Source: Paucimonas sp. (GTDB lineage: Bacteria; Pseudomonadota; Gammaproteobacteria; Pseudomonadales; Pseudomonadaceae). From it: a stretch of DNA of 32,639 bases. The position numbers and the translations under genes are program-made. The stretch spans positions 1 to 32,639 of the forward strand of contig JAIRVG010000051.1 of NCBI GenBank assembly GCA_031253995.1, given 5' to 3'. The notes beneath the pieces were generated by a model. It saw only the letters and a program-made list of their open reading frames with translations, searched no databases and was not told the origin of the DNA. Positions 22,741 to 30,797 of this stretch are shown in pieces (positions within the stretch are counted from its first letter, which is position 1; each line of letters opens with the position of its first letter).

Positions 22741-23222
22741 AACGGCTGCTGACGCTGTTCGTCTGCCTGCTGCTCGGCGCCTGCGCCGGCAAGCCGCCGC
22801 TGCCCGAACAGATGCCGCCGCTGCAACTGCCGATGACCCTGCACGTGCAGCGCGAACAGGCCGGGCAGAGCCAGGACTGGCTGCTGGTGATCCAGCGCGA
22901 AGAGCAACGCCTGCGCTGGTCGCTGCTCGACCTGCTGGGCATTCCCCAGGCCCGCCAGTTGCTGCAAGACGGCAACTGGCAGGCCGACGGCCTGCTGCCG
23001 CCGAACCCTGCGGCACGCGAGCTGTTCGCCGCCGTGCTGTTCGCCCTGACCCCGGCAGAGCGCCTGACGGCGCTTTATCCGGCCGCGCGCCAGCAGGATA
23101 ATCGACGCTGGCTCGGCGAGCGCTGGCAGGTCAGCTACCGCCAGGCCGACGACTTCACCTTGAATCTGCAGCAAGGGCTGCGTTATCAAGTCACCCCCTT
23201 GCCCGGCGAGAACCCACCATGA
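22737..23222 (+). CDS. DUF3261-like outer-membrane lipoprotein (APE operon)
   Basis: The 161-residue lipoprotein has signal sequence MKRLLTLFVCLLLGAC with a clear lipobox (LGAC; lipidated Cys near 16). The mature part is rich in Gln, Leu and Arg (QREEQRLRWSLLDLLGIPQARQLL). It resembles the DUF3261 lipoproteins found in APE clusters. There is no Asp right after the Cys, so outer-membrane sorting is expected. It may receive the APE lipid from the LolA-like carrier, by analogy with LolA-LolB; that role is inferred. Overlaps of 4 nt occur on both sides. Confidence 0.83.
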   Translation: MKRLLTLFVCLLLGACAGKPPLPEQMPPLQLPMTLHVQREQAGQSQDWLLVIQREEQRLRWSLLDLLGIPQARQLLQDGNWQADGLLPPNPAARELFAAVLFALTPAERLTALYPAARQQDNRRWLGERWQVSYRQADDFTLNLQQGLRYQVTPLPGENPP

Positions 23223-24406
23223 CCGCTTACCTCAACGCCCTGGGCCTGGTCTGTGCCCTGGGGCGCGGCCAGGCCGAAGTCACCCGCCGCCTGTTCGAAG
23301 GCGATGCCTGCGGCATGCGCGCCGAAGCCGGCTGGGTCCCGGAAAAGCAGGTGATCGTCGGCGCCGTGGCGGGTGAACTGCCGCCCTTGCCGGCGGATCT
23401 TGCGGACCGGCACAGCCGCAACAACCAGCTGCTGTACCAGGCCTGCAGCCAGATCGAAGCGCCGCTGCGCGAGACCATCGCCCGCTTCGGCGCCCGGCGC
23501 ATCGGCGTGGTCCTGGGCACCAGCACCTCCGGCATCGAAGAAGCCAGCCAGGACATCGCCCATTACCTGCACCAGGGCCAGTTCCGCTCCAGCTACGCCT
23601 ACGCCCAGCAGGAACTCGGCGCGCCCGCGGCCTTCCTCGCCAACTGGCTGGGCCTGGGCGGTCCGGCCTATGTGATTTCCACCGCCTGCACCTCCGGCGC
23701 CCGCGCCCTGATCAGCGCCCGCCGCCTGCTCGACCTGAACCTCTGCGATGCGGTGATCTGCGGCGGCGTCGACAGCCTGTGCAAGCTGACCCTCAACGGT
23801 TTCACCGCCCTGGAGGCGGTCAGCCCGACGCGCTGCAATCCGTTCTCGGTCAACCGCGACGGGATCAATATCGGCGAGGCGGCCGCGGTGTTCCTGATGA
23901 CCCGCGACGCCAACAGCGAGGGCAACAGCGTGGCCCTGCTCGGCGCCGGCGCCAGCTCCGACGCCCACCATATTTCCGCCCCGGACCCGAGCGGTGCCGG
24001 CGCCCAGCGGGCGATGCGCGAGGCCCTGGCCCATGCCGGCCTGTCGCCTGCGCAGATCGACTACCTGAACCTCCACGGCACCGCCACCCGGCACAACGAC
24101 GCCATGGAGAGCATCGCCGTCAACGCAGTATTCGGCGCCGGCCTGGCCTGTTCCTCGACCAAGCCCCTGACCGGCCATACCCTCGGTGCCGCCGGCGCCC
24201 TGGAAGCCGCGTTCTGCTGGCTGGCCCTGGCCGACGGCCGGCTGCCGCCGCACCTGTGGGATGGCCAGGGCGACCCGGCGCTCCCCGCGCTCAACCTGAT
24301 CGCCGCCGGCCAGCACCTGCCCGCCGACGGTCCGCGACACCTGATGAGTAACTCGTTCGCCTTCGGTGGCAACAACGTCAGCCTGATTCTCGGAGACACC
24401 CCATGA
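23219..24406 (+). CDS. Beta-ketoacyl-ACP synthase, ApeO-like
   Basis: This complete 395-residue condensing enzyme has the catalytic Cys157 (STACTSG), His286 (LHGTATRHND) and His320 (PLTGHTLG). It decarboxylates malonyl-ACP and extends the aryl-polyene chain. By analogy with characterised APE systems it is probably the KS-alpha subunit that pairs with the short KS-like protein at 8872-9585. GGDS-like GGVDSLCKL and the FGGNNVSLI C-terminus are as expected for the FabF/KAS-II fold. The ATG at 23219 overlaps the lipoprotein stop. Confidence 0.92.
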   Translation: MTAYLNALGLVCALGRGQAEVTRRLFEGDACGMRAEAGWVPEKQVIVGAVAGELPPLPADLADRHSRNNQLLYQACSQIEAPLRETIARFGARRIGVVLGTSTSGIEEASQDIAHYLHQGQFRSSYAYAQQELGAPAAFLANWLGLGGPAYVISTACTSGARALISARRLLDLNLCDAVICGGVDSLCKLTLNGFTALEAVSPTRCNPFSVNRDGINIGEAAAVFLMTRDANSEGNSVALLGAGASSDAHHISAPDPSGAGAQRAMREALAHAGLSPAQIDYLNLHGTATRHNDAMESIAVNAVFGAGLACSSTKPLTGHTLGAAGALEAAFCWLALADGRLPPHLWDGQGDPALPALNLIAAGQHLPADGPRHLMSNSFAFGGNNVSLILGDTP

Positions 24407-24870
24407 TTGCCTGGCCATTGGCCGAACTCCTGCCCCATGCCGGCGACATGATCCTTATCGACGGGATCGAATCGTTCGACGAGGAGCAGATCCACGCCCA
24501 CCTCACCGTGCGTCCCGGCGGCCTGTTCAATCGCCCCGACGGCAGCCTGCCGGCCTGGGTCGGCATCGAGCTGATGGCCCAGACCGTGGCCGCCTACGCC
24601 GGCTGCCGCGCGCGCCAGCAAGGCAAGCCGGTGGAGCTGGGCTTCTTGCTCGGCACGCGCAAGTTCGAATGCGACGTCGAGCATTTCCCCGCCGGTGCGC
24701 ACCTGCGCATCCATGCCCTGCGCTCGCTGGAAGACGAGAACGGCATGGGCGTGTTCGAATGCCACCTGAACGGACCGGGGCTGCACGCCACGGCCCGCCT
24801 GAATGTTTTCCGCCCGCCGCAGGTCGCCGAGTACCTGACCGAAGCGGGCGTCGAGGAGTCCCCACAATGA
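24403..24870 (+). CDS. Hot-dog 3-hydroxyacyl-ACP dehydratase, ApeP-like
   Basis: The 155-residue dehydratase has LLPHAGDMILID, with catalytic His12, and PAWVGIELMAQTVAAYAG, with Glu56 as the second catalytic residue. It removes water from the 3-hydroxyacyl-ACP made by the neighbouring reductase to give the conjugated double bond. It is the operon's second dehydratase, the other being fused to the AMP ligase. In APE clusters two dehydratases are usual, one for early and one for longer chains. ATGA overlaps occur at both ends. Confidence 0.92.
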   Translation: MIAWPLAELLPHAGDMILIDGIESFDEEQIHAHLTVRPGGLFNRPDGSLPAWVGIELMAQTVAAYAGCRARQQGKPVELGFLLGTRKFECDVEHFPAGAHLRIHALRSLEDENGMGVFECHLNGPGLHATARLNVFRPPQVAEYLTEAGVEESPQ

Positions 24871-25595
24871 CCGACACCATCCTGGTCACCGGTTCCAGCC
24901 GTGGCATCGGCCGCGCCATCGCCCTGCGCCTGGCCCGTGCCGGCTTCGACCTGGTGCTGCACTGCCGCAGCGGCCGTACCGAGGCCGACGCGGTGGCCGA
25001 GGAAGTCCGCGCCCTGGGCCAGCAGGCCCGGGTCCTGCAGTTCGACGTGGCCGATCGCGCCGCCTGCGCGGCGATCCTCGGCGACGACGTGGAAACCCAC
25101 GGCGCCTACTACGGCGTGGTGTGCAACGCCGGCCTGACCCGCGACGGCGCCTTCCCGGCCCTGACCGAGGAAGACTGGGACCAGGTCCTGCGTACCAACC
25201 TCGACGGTTTCTACAACGTCCTGCACCCGGTGATGATGCCGATGATCCGTCGTCGTGCGGCGGGGCGCATCGTCTGCATCACCTCGGTGTCGGGGCTGAT
25301 CGGCAACCGCGGCCAGGTCAACTACAGCGCCTCCAAGGCCGGCGTGATCGGCGCCGCCAAGGCCCTGGCAATCGAGCTGGGCAAGCGCAAGATCACCGTC
25401 AACTGCGTGGCCCCCGGCCTGATCGATACGGCCATGCTCGACGAGCACGTGCCGGTGGAAGAACTGATGAAGATGATCCCGGCGCAGCGCATGGGCACCC
25501 CCGAGGAGGTCGCCGGCGCGGTGAATTTCCTCATGTCCGCCGAAGCCTCGTACATCACCCGCCAGGTCCTGGCGGTCAACGGAGGGCTGTGCTGA
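24867..25595 (+). CDS. 3-oxoacyl-ACP reductase (FabG-like, ApeQ type)
   Basis: The 242-residue short-chain dehydrogenase has the NADP(H)-binding TGSSRGIGRAIA near 7 and NAG near 88, and the catalytic Ser140, Tyr153 and Lys157 (VNYSASK). It reduces 3-oxoacyl-ACP to the 3-hydroxy form between the ketosynthase and dehydratase steps. The C-terminal AVNGGLC is typical of FabG. The ATG at 24867 overlaps the dehydratase stop. No enoyl reductase is encoded in the operon, which is why the chain stays a polyene. Confidence 0.93.
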   Translation: MTDTILVTGSSRGIGRAIALRLARAGFDLVLHCRSGRTEADAVAEEVRALGQQARVLQFDVADRAACAAILGDDVETHGAYYGVVCNAGLTRDGAFPALTEEDWDQVLRTNLDGFYNVLHPVMMPMIRRRAAGRIVCITSVSGLIGNRGQVNYSASKAGVIGAAKALAIELGKRKITVNCVAPGLIDTAMLDEHVPVEELMKMIPAQRMGTPEEVAGAVNFLMSAEASYITRQVLAVNGGLC

Positions 25596-26821
25596 TGAAG
25601 CGCGTGGTCGTTACCGGCATGGCCGGCATCACCTCCTTGGGCAGCGACTGGGCGACCATCGCCGGCAACTTCGCTGCCAACCGCAGCGGCATCCGGCGCA
25701 TGGACGAATGGGACCGTTTCGAAGAACTGAACACCCGCCTGGCCGGGCCGGTGGATGACTTCGCCGTGCCCTCCAGCTGGACCCGCAAGCAGTTGCGCAG
25801 CATGGGCCGGGTATCGCGGCTGGCGGTCGCCGCTTCGCAGAACGCCCTGCTCGACGCCGGCCTGCTGGACGACCCGTCGATCCGCGACGGGCGCATGGGC
25901 GTGGCCTGCGGCTCGTCCACCGGCAGCACCGACGAGATCAAGGCGTTCGGCAACATGCTGCTCAACTCGGTAGCCGAGGGCCTCAACGCCAACTCCTACG
26001 TGCGCATGATGCCGCACACCACCGCGGCCAATATCAGCATCTTCTTCGGCCTTACCGGGCGCCTGATCCCCACGTCCAGCGCCTGCACCAGCGGCAGCCA
26101 GGGCATCGGCTACGCCTACGAGGCGATCAAGTTCGGTCGCCTGCCGATGATGCTTGCCGGCGGCGCCGAAGAGCTGTGCCCCACCGAGGCCATGGTGTTC
26201 GACGCCCTGTACGCCACCAGCCTGAAGAACGACACCCCGCAGCAGACCCCGAGCCCCTACGACAGCGGCCGTGACGGCCTGGTGATCGGCGAGGGTGCCG
26301 GCATGCTGGTGCTGGAAGAACTGGAGCACGCCCTGGCCCGTGGCGCCCGCATCTACGCCGAGATCGTCGGCTTCGGCAGCAACGCCGACGGCCAGCACAC
26401 CACCCGTCCCGAGCAGGCGACCATGCGCCGGGCGATGGAGCTGGCGCTGGAAGATGCGAGCCTGGCGCCGGAGGCCATCGGCTACGTCAACGGCCACGGC
26501 ACCGCCACCGAGCAGGGCGACATCGCCGAGACCCTGGCCACCAGCAGCCTGTTCGGGCCGCGGATGCCGATCAGTTCACAAAAGAGCTTCCTCGGTCACA
26601 CCCTGGGTGCTTGCGGCGCACTGGAGGCCTGGTTCAGCATCGAGATGATGAACAGCGACCGCTACGTGCACACCCTCAACCTGAACGACATCGACCCGCG
26701 TTGCGGCGAGCTGGACTACCTGTGCGGGGAGTTCCGCAGCCTCGTCAATCAATACGTCATGAGCAACAACTTCGCCTTCGGTGGGGTCAACACGTCGTTG
26801 ATCTTCCGCCGCTGGTCCTGA
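25595..26821 (+). CDS. Beta-ketoacyl-ACP synthase, ApeR-like
   Basis: The second complete ketosynthase (408 residues) has Cys164 (SSACTSGSQGIG), His301 (NGHGTATEQGD) and His335 (FLGHTLGACGA). Its sequence is clearly different from the ketosynthase at 23219. By analogy with APE systems it probably acts as a homodimer on early condensations or another chain-length range. The ATG at 25595 shares one base with the reductase stop (TGATG), an ideal reinitiation junction. The last gene of the run begins 28 bp later. Confidence 0.92.
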   Translation: MKRVVVTGMAGITSLGSDWATIAGNFAANRSGIRRMDEWDRFEELNTRLAGPVDDFAVPSSWTRKQLRSMGRVSRLAVAASQNALLDAGLLDDPSIRDGRMGVACGSSTGSTDEIKAFGNMLLNSVAEGLNANSYVRMMPHTTAANISIFFGLTGRLIPTSSACTSGSQGIGYAYEAIKFGRLPMMLAGGAEELCPTEAMVFDALYATSLKNDTPQQTPSPYDSGRDGLVIGEGAGMLVLEELEHALARGARIYAEIVGFGSNADGQHTTRPEQATMRRAMELALEDASLAPEAIGYVNGHGTATEQGDIAETLATSSLFGPRMPISSQKSFLGHTLGACGALEAWFSIEMMNSDRYVHTLNLNDIDPRCGELDYLCGEFRSLVNQYVMSNNFAFGGVNTSLIFRRWS

Positions 26822-26849
26822 TTTCAACAACCACTTCGGAGTGAAAGGA

Positions 26850-27653
26850 ATGATCCGGATGCATCGCATCGCAACCCTGCTGGCCCTGGCCCTGGTGTTG
26901 GGCGGCTGTACCAGCAAACCCGTCTACAACGCCCGTGAAGACTTTTCCAAGGACCTCAATTTCACCAATGACCAGATGAGCCGTGCCATCGTTACCGCCG
27001 CTCACGATCGCCAATGGATCGTGCAGTCGGTAACCCCGGGCATGGTCAAGGCCGCCCTGACCGTTCGCGGCAAGCACCACGCCGAGGTCGACATCCCCTA
27101 CACCCCGACTTCCTTCCAGATCAACTACCGCAGCAGCTGGGGCCTGGACTACAAGGACGGGCAGATCCACGGCAACTACAACCGCTGGGTGAACAACCTG
27201 CGCGACAACATCCTCAAGCAGTTGCAGTTCGACCCGACGATGGAGCGCGTCAACAACCTCGGGATCGTCAACCAAGGCGCCGATGACGCGACCCTGCTGA
27301 GCTTCCGCGAAGGCGTGAAACGCGCCACCGACGCCGGCCTGCTCGACGGCAGCGTGACCTTCTACCTCGCCGGGCAAGCGCTGCCGAAACAGGTGCGCAC
27401 CCTGCAGCCGGTGAGCACCAGCCGCAAGACCAACGGTTCGAACAAGTCCGATGAAGAGGCCTGCTACTGGGCGCTGCAATCGGCCCTGGCGACCCTGCAG
27501 AAAGCCGCCAAGGCCGCCGATGCGAACGCGGTGATCAATATCGCCAGCGTCAGCAAGCGGGATGTCTACAAGGACAGCGAGAAGTTCCAGTGCCGCGCCG
27601 GCACCCTCATTGCCGGCGTGTCCCTGCGTGGCGAACTGGCCCACGTCGACTGA
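26850..27653 (+). CDS. Lipoprotein with 'excinuclease-like' C-terminal domain, last gene of APE operon
   Basis: The lipoprotein (267 residues) has a signal sequence with lipobox LGGC (Cys near 20) followed by Thr-Ser. Residues 25-130 form an alpha/beta domain (NFTNDQMSRAIVTAA, KAALTVRGKHHAEVDIPYT). Residues 135-267 (DGSVTFYLAGQALP, SDEEACYWALQSALATLQ, CRAGTLIAGVSLRGEL) resemble a small periplasmic family often mislabelled as excinuclease ABC subunit A and seen in APE clusters; that recollection needs a database check. Starts at 26850 (GGAG 8 nt upstream) and 26859 (AAAGGA 9 nt upstream) are equally good, and GTG 26841 is less likely. Its stop is 6 bp from the convergent LysR gene. Its function is unknown. 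Confidence 0.78.
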   Translation: MIRMHRIATLLALALVLGGCTSKPVYNAREDFSKDLNFTNDQMSRAIVTAAHDRQWIVQSVTPGMVKAALTVRGKHHAEVDIPYTPTSFQINYRSSWGLDYKDGQIHGNYNRWVNNLRDNILKQLQFDPTMERVNNLGIVNQGADDATLLSFREGVKRATDAGLLDGSVTFYLAGQALPKQVRTLQPVSTSRKTNGSNKSDEEACYWALQSALATLQKAAKAADANAVINIASVSKRDVYKDSEKFQCRAGTLIAGVSLRGELAHVD

Positions 27654-27659
27654 TTGTCC

Positions 27660-28553
27660 TCACCCCTTGCGGGTCAGCAGCTCGACGAAGGCCTTCGCCA
27701 TCGCCGAGCCCTGCTCCCGCCGCTGTACCAGCCACACCGCGGTGTCGGCGTCCGGATCCAGTAGCGTGCGATAGACCACCCCGTCGATTCGCATGCGCTG
27801 GAACGACGCCGGCAGCACCGACACCCCCAGTCCCGCCGATACCAATCCGATGATCGTCATCACCTCACCCGCTTCCTGCGAGAAGTGCGGGGTGAACCCG
27901 GCTGCCCGGGCCAGGCTCAGCAGTTGCGCGTGCAAGCCGCTGCCGTAGCTGCGGGGGAAGAACACGAAGGGTTCGTTGGCCAGTGCCGCCAGTTCCACGC
28001 CCTTGGCCGAACCCTGGGCCAGCGGGTGGTCGGCATTCAGCACGGCCACCAGCGGCTCGCGGAACAGCTCGGTGGCGACCAACGAGTCCGGTAGCGGCAA
28101 GGGCCGCATCAGGCCGACCTCGATGCTCTCGTCGAGCAGGGCATCGGCGACATCGCGGCTGCTCATTTCCTGCAGGTTCAGGTGCACCGCCGGGAAGCGC
28201 TGGCGGAAGCTGTAGATGGCCTTGGGAATGCTGGAATTGAAGGGCGCCGAGGAGGTGAAGCCGATCTTCATTTCGCCCAGTTCGCCCAACTGCGCACGGC
28301 GCGCCACGTCGGCCGCCTTGTCCACCTGGGCCAGCACCTGGCGGGCTTCTTCGAGGAACAGGCGACCGGCTTCGCTGAGCGCCACTCGTCGGTTGGTGCG
28401 ATCGAACAGGCGCGCGCCCAGCTCCTGCTCCAGGGCCTGGATCTGCTGGCTCAGCGGCGGCTGGGAAATCCCCAGCGCCTCTGCGGCGCGGCCGAAATGC
28501 AGTTCCTCGGCAACGGCGATGAAATACCGCAGGTGGCGCAGTTCCATGGTCAC
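27660..28553 (-). CDS. LysR-family transcriptional regulator
   Basis: The 297-residue LysR regulator has an N-terminal winged helix-turn-helix (LHFGRAAEALGISQPPLSQQIQALEQELGARLF region, 17-50) and a C-terminal effector-binding domain in two lobes. The divergent MFS gene begins about 106 bp away, the classic layout for a LysR protein controlling a transporter in response to the transported compound. Its 3' end abuts the APE operon tail, but a role in APE control is not indicated. MTM and a second Met two codons later are both possible starts. Confidence 0.92.
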   Translation of the reverse strand: MTMELRHLRYFIAVAEELHFGRAAEALGISQPPLSQQIQALEQELGARLFDRTNRRVALSEAGRLFLEEARQVLAQVDKAADVARRAQLGELGEMKIGFTSSAPFNSSIPKAIYSFRQRFPAVHLNLQEMSSRDVADALLDESIEVGLMRPLPLPDSLVATELFREPLVAVLNADHPLAQGSAKGVELAALANEPFVFFPRSYGSGLHAQLLSLARAAGFTPHFSQEAGEVMTIIGLVSAGLGVSVLPASFQRMRIDGVVYRTLLDPDADTAVWLVQRREQGSAMAKAFVELLTRKG

Positions 28554-28595
28554 TCCATTGAGTCGTCAAACGTCTTAAACGGGTCGAATAATATA

Positions 28596-28623
28596 TTGGA
28601 AATGATCGTTAGCCAGCTATATG
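28596..28623 (+). promoter_or_regulatory. Candidate promoter for the MFS gene in the LysR-MFS intergenic region
   Basis: TTGGAA at 28596-28601 and TATATG at 28618-28623 are separated by 16 bp in an AT-rich patch (28586-28625) unlike the surrounding GC-rich DNA. LysR binding would be expected in this same stretch. The match is modest. Confidence 0.3.
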
Positions 28624-28659
28624 CTTTTTTGCAGTTGCCCCAGACCCGCCGAGGTCCCC

Positions 28660-29925
28660 GTGAAAACTGCTGTAGCGCCACACGCCCACGAAATTCCCCC
28701 CGCTCCCCAGGCCGATGTCGCGGCCACCTTGACCGAAACCTGGATCGAAAAAGGCACCCCGGCCTTCATGCGCACGGTGCTGGCGCTGTTCTGCGGCGGC
28801 TTCGCCACCTTCGCCCTGCTGTACTGCGTGCAGCCGATGATGCCGCTGCTGTCCCGGGACTTTTCCATCAATGCGGCGCAGAGCAGCCTGGTGCTGTCGG
28901 TGTCCACCGGCTTGCTGGCGTTCGGGCTGCTGATCACCGGGCCGATTTCCGACCGTGTGGGGCGCAAGCCGGTGATGGTCTTCGCCCTGTTCTGCGCGGC
29001 CCTGAGCACCATCGCCAGCGCGCTGATGCCGACCTGGGAAGGGGTGCTGGCGATGCGCGCGCTGGTGGGCTTGTCGCTGAGCGGGCTGGCGGCGGTGGCC
29101 ATGACCTACCTGAGCGAAGAGATTCATCCGCAGCACATCGGCCTGGCCATGGGGCTGTATATCGGCGGCAACGCCATTGGCGGGATGAGCGGGCGCTTGA
29201 TTACCGGGGTGCTGATCGATTTCGTCAGCTGGCACACGGCGATGCTGGTGATCGGTGGCCTGGCGCTGGTGGCGGCGGCGCTGTTCTGGAAGGTGTTGCC
29301 GGAGTCGCGCAATTTCCGCTCGCGCTCGATGAACCCGCGCAGTTTGCTGGATGGCTTTGTCCTGCATTTCCGCGATGCCGGGCTGCCTTGGCTGTTCCTT
29401 GAGGCGTTCTTGCTGATGGGGGCGTTCGTCACCCTGTTCAACTACATCGGCTATCGCTTGCTGGCCGAGCCGTACCACATGAGCCAGGCGCTGGTGGGCT
29501 TGCTGTCGATCGTCTACCTGTCGGGCATCTACAGCTCGGCGCAGATTGGTGCGCTGGCCGACAAGCTGGGACGTCGTCGGGTGTTCTGGGGGACCATCGT
29601 GTTGATGTTCAGCGGCATGCTGCTGACCCTGTTCACGGCACTGCCGCTGGTGATCATCGGCATGCTGGTGTTCACCTTCGGCTTCTTCGGCGCGCATTCG
29701 GTGGCCAGCAGCTGGATCGGCCGACGGGCATTCAAGGCCAAGGGGCAGGCTTCTTCGTTGTACCTGTTCAGCTACTACGCGGGGTCGAGCGTGGCGGGGA
29801 CGGCGGGCGGGGTGTTCTGGCATTACGGCGGGTGGAACGGGATCGGGCTGTTCATCGGCAGCTTGCTGGCGGTGGCGCTGGGGGTAGCGGTTTACCTGAG
29901 CAAGTTGCCGCCGAAGACGGCATGA
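28660..29925 (+). CDS. MFS transporter, YnfM-like
   Basis: The 421-residue major facilitator transporter has 12 hydrophobic helices and the MFS motif A-like GPISDRVGRKPVM between helices 2 and 3, with ADKLGRRRVFW in the second half. It resembles YnfM/arabinose-efflux-type transporters. The substrate is unknown, probably a small aromatic or drug-like molecule. I prefer the GTG at 28660, with GAGG 5 nt upstream, over the ATG at 28621, because the likely -10 overlaps that ATG. The divergent LysR gene is the probable regulator. Confidence 0.88.
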   Translation: MKTAVAPHAHEIPPAPQADVAATLTETWIEKGTPAFMRTVLALFCGGFATFALLYCVQPMMPLLSRDFSINAAQSSLVLSVSTGLLAFGLLITGPISDRVGRKPVMVFALFCAALSTIASALMPTWEGVLAMRALVGLSLSGLAAVAMTYLSEEIHPQHIGLAMGLYIGGNAIGGMSGRLITGVLIDFVSWHTAMLVIGGLALVAAALFWKVLPESRNFRSRSMNPRSLLDGFVLHFRDAGLPWLFLEAFLLMGAFVTLFNYIGYRLLAEPYHMSQALVGLLSIVYLSGIYSSAQIGALADKLGRRRVFWGTIVLMFSGMLLTLFTALPLVIIGMLVFTFGFFGAHSVASSWIGRRAFKAKGQASSLYLFSYYAGSSVAGTAGGVFWHYGGWNGIGLFIGSLLAVALGVAVYLSKLPPKTA

Positions 29926-29933
29926 ATCCTTTG

Positions 29934-30098
29934 ATTTAACGGGGACGGCGTGGGAGCGGATTCACCGGGACGCCGGACCGCCGCGATTGGGCGCGAAGCG
30001 GCCATAAAACCTGTATCTGCGGAGTGTCAGAAGAACTCGGGACTCAGGTTTTACGACGGCTTTGCCGCCGATCGCGGATGAATCCGCTCCCACGCCGC
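29934..30098. repeat. BIME: pair of inverted REP elements
   Basis: The REP arm at about 29950-30010 and its inverse at about 30044-30098 share GCGTGGGAGCGGATTC and its complement. They flank a linker (CTGCGGAGTGTCAGAAGAACTCGGGACTCAGG region) that also occurs at 32451-32480. The first arm has about 16 extra bases between GCGGATTCA and CGCGATTGG compared with the other copies. The rest of the 368-bp gap (29926-30293) holds no credible gene. Confidence 0.85.
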
Positions 30099-30237
30099 TC
30101 TCCACCAGCCGCTATTCAGCATGCTTAAACACAAAGTTTCTGGAACCCGAAAATCCTAGGACGTATCTGGAAGGACTGGAGCAGGAAGGCTGGAAAGACC
30201 CCATGACTTGAGGCTTGCATAGAACCCAGTGGGAGCG

Positions 30238-30289
30238 GGTTTACCCGCGATTGCGTCAGTGAATTCACCATCGCAATCGCGGGTAAACC
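30238..30289. repeat. REP hairpin with perfect 18-bp arms
   Basis: GGTTTACCCGCGATTGCG at 30238-30255 and its exact complement at 30272-30289 enclose a 16-bp loop. It lies 4 bp beyond the 3' end of the BOF gene on the minus strand. It could stabilise or terminate that transcript, although there is no T run. Confidence 0.8.
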
Positions 30290-30293
30290 GTGG

Positions 30294-30647
30294 TCAGTTC
30301 ACGATCTCGACCAGATCCACATCCACTTCCCGCGACATCAGGTGCTTCTCCACCTCGCCGGTCAGCTTGACCTTGGTCTTGTCGTTGAACGCCACTGCCG
30401 GCAGGTCTTCGTTGTCGATCTCGACGGTGATGGTGCCGGTGTTGTCCTTGAACTCGTACTTGTCGTCGTTGTTGATCTTCTTGATCACATAGCCGGTCAG
30501 CACCACCGGCGTATCGTCGGCGGCATCGTTGGCGGCGGCCACGGTGGTCACCGATTGCGCGCCAGGACCGGTGTAGCCGGCGCCGGCAGCCAGGGCGGCA
30601 GTACTGAACAGAGGGGCGAGGACAAAGGCGAGGTAACGAATTTTCAT
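30294..30647 (-). CDS. YgiW/YdeI-type periplasmic BOF-fold stress protein
   Basis: The 117-residue protein has a signal peptide (about 1-20, cleaved near ALA|AG), then an OB-fold domain with YTGPGAQSVTTVAAANDAADDTPVVLTGYV and the hallmark DNKYEFKDNTGTITVEID, here read as DDKYEFKDNTGTITVEID. Such BOF proteins, known from E. coli YgiW/YdeI, contribute to peroxide, antimicrobial-peptide and metal tolerance. AAGGAT lies a few bases before the ATG on the minus strand. It is divergent from the following secreted-protein gene, with 150 bp between the two starts. Confidence 0.9.
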   Translation of the reverse strand: MKIRYLAFVLAPLFSTAALAAGAGYTGPGAQSVTTVAAANDAADDTPVVLTGYVIKKINNDDKYEFKDNTGTITVEIDNEDLPAVAFNDKTKVKLTGEVEKHLMSREVDVDLVEIVN

Positions 30648-30797
30648 GGTGCTGATCCTTGGTGGGTTTCGATGGGACCAGATTAACCAGGCAGGCTGAA
30701 TTCAAACTTAACCGAGGCGGCTACCTGATATTTCTGTCAGTTGTGCCTGCACGGGACTACGTGGCCTGATGACTTTCCCGGAAACGAGGAAATCACC

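Noticed and set aside
28621..28659. ATG at 28621 as the MFS start, extending the protein by 13 residues
   Set aside because: The extension (MLFCSCPRPAEVP) is unlike an MFS N-terminus, has no ribosome binding site and overlaps the likely -10. The GTG at 28660 has GAGG upstream.
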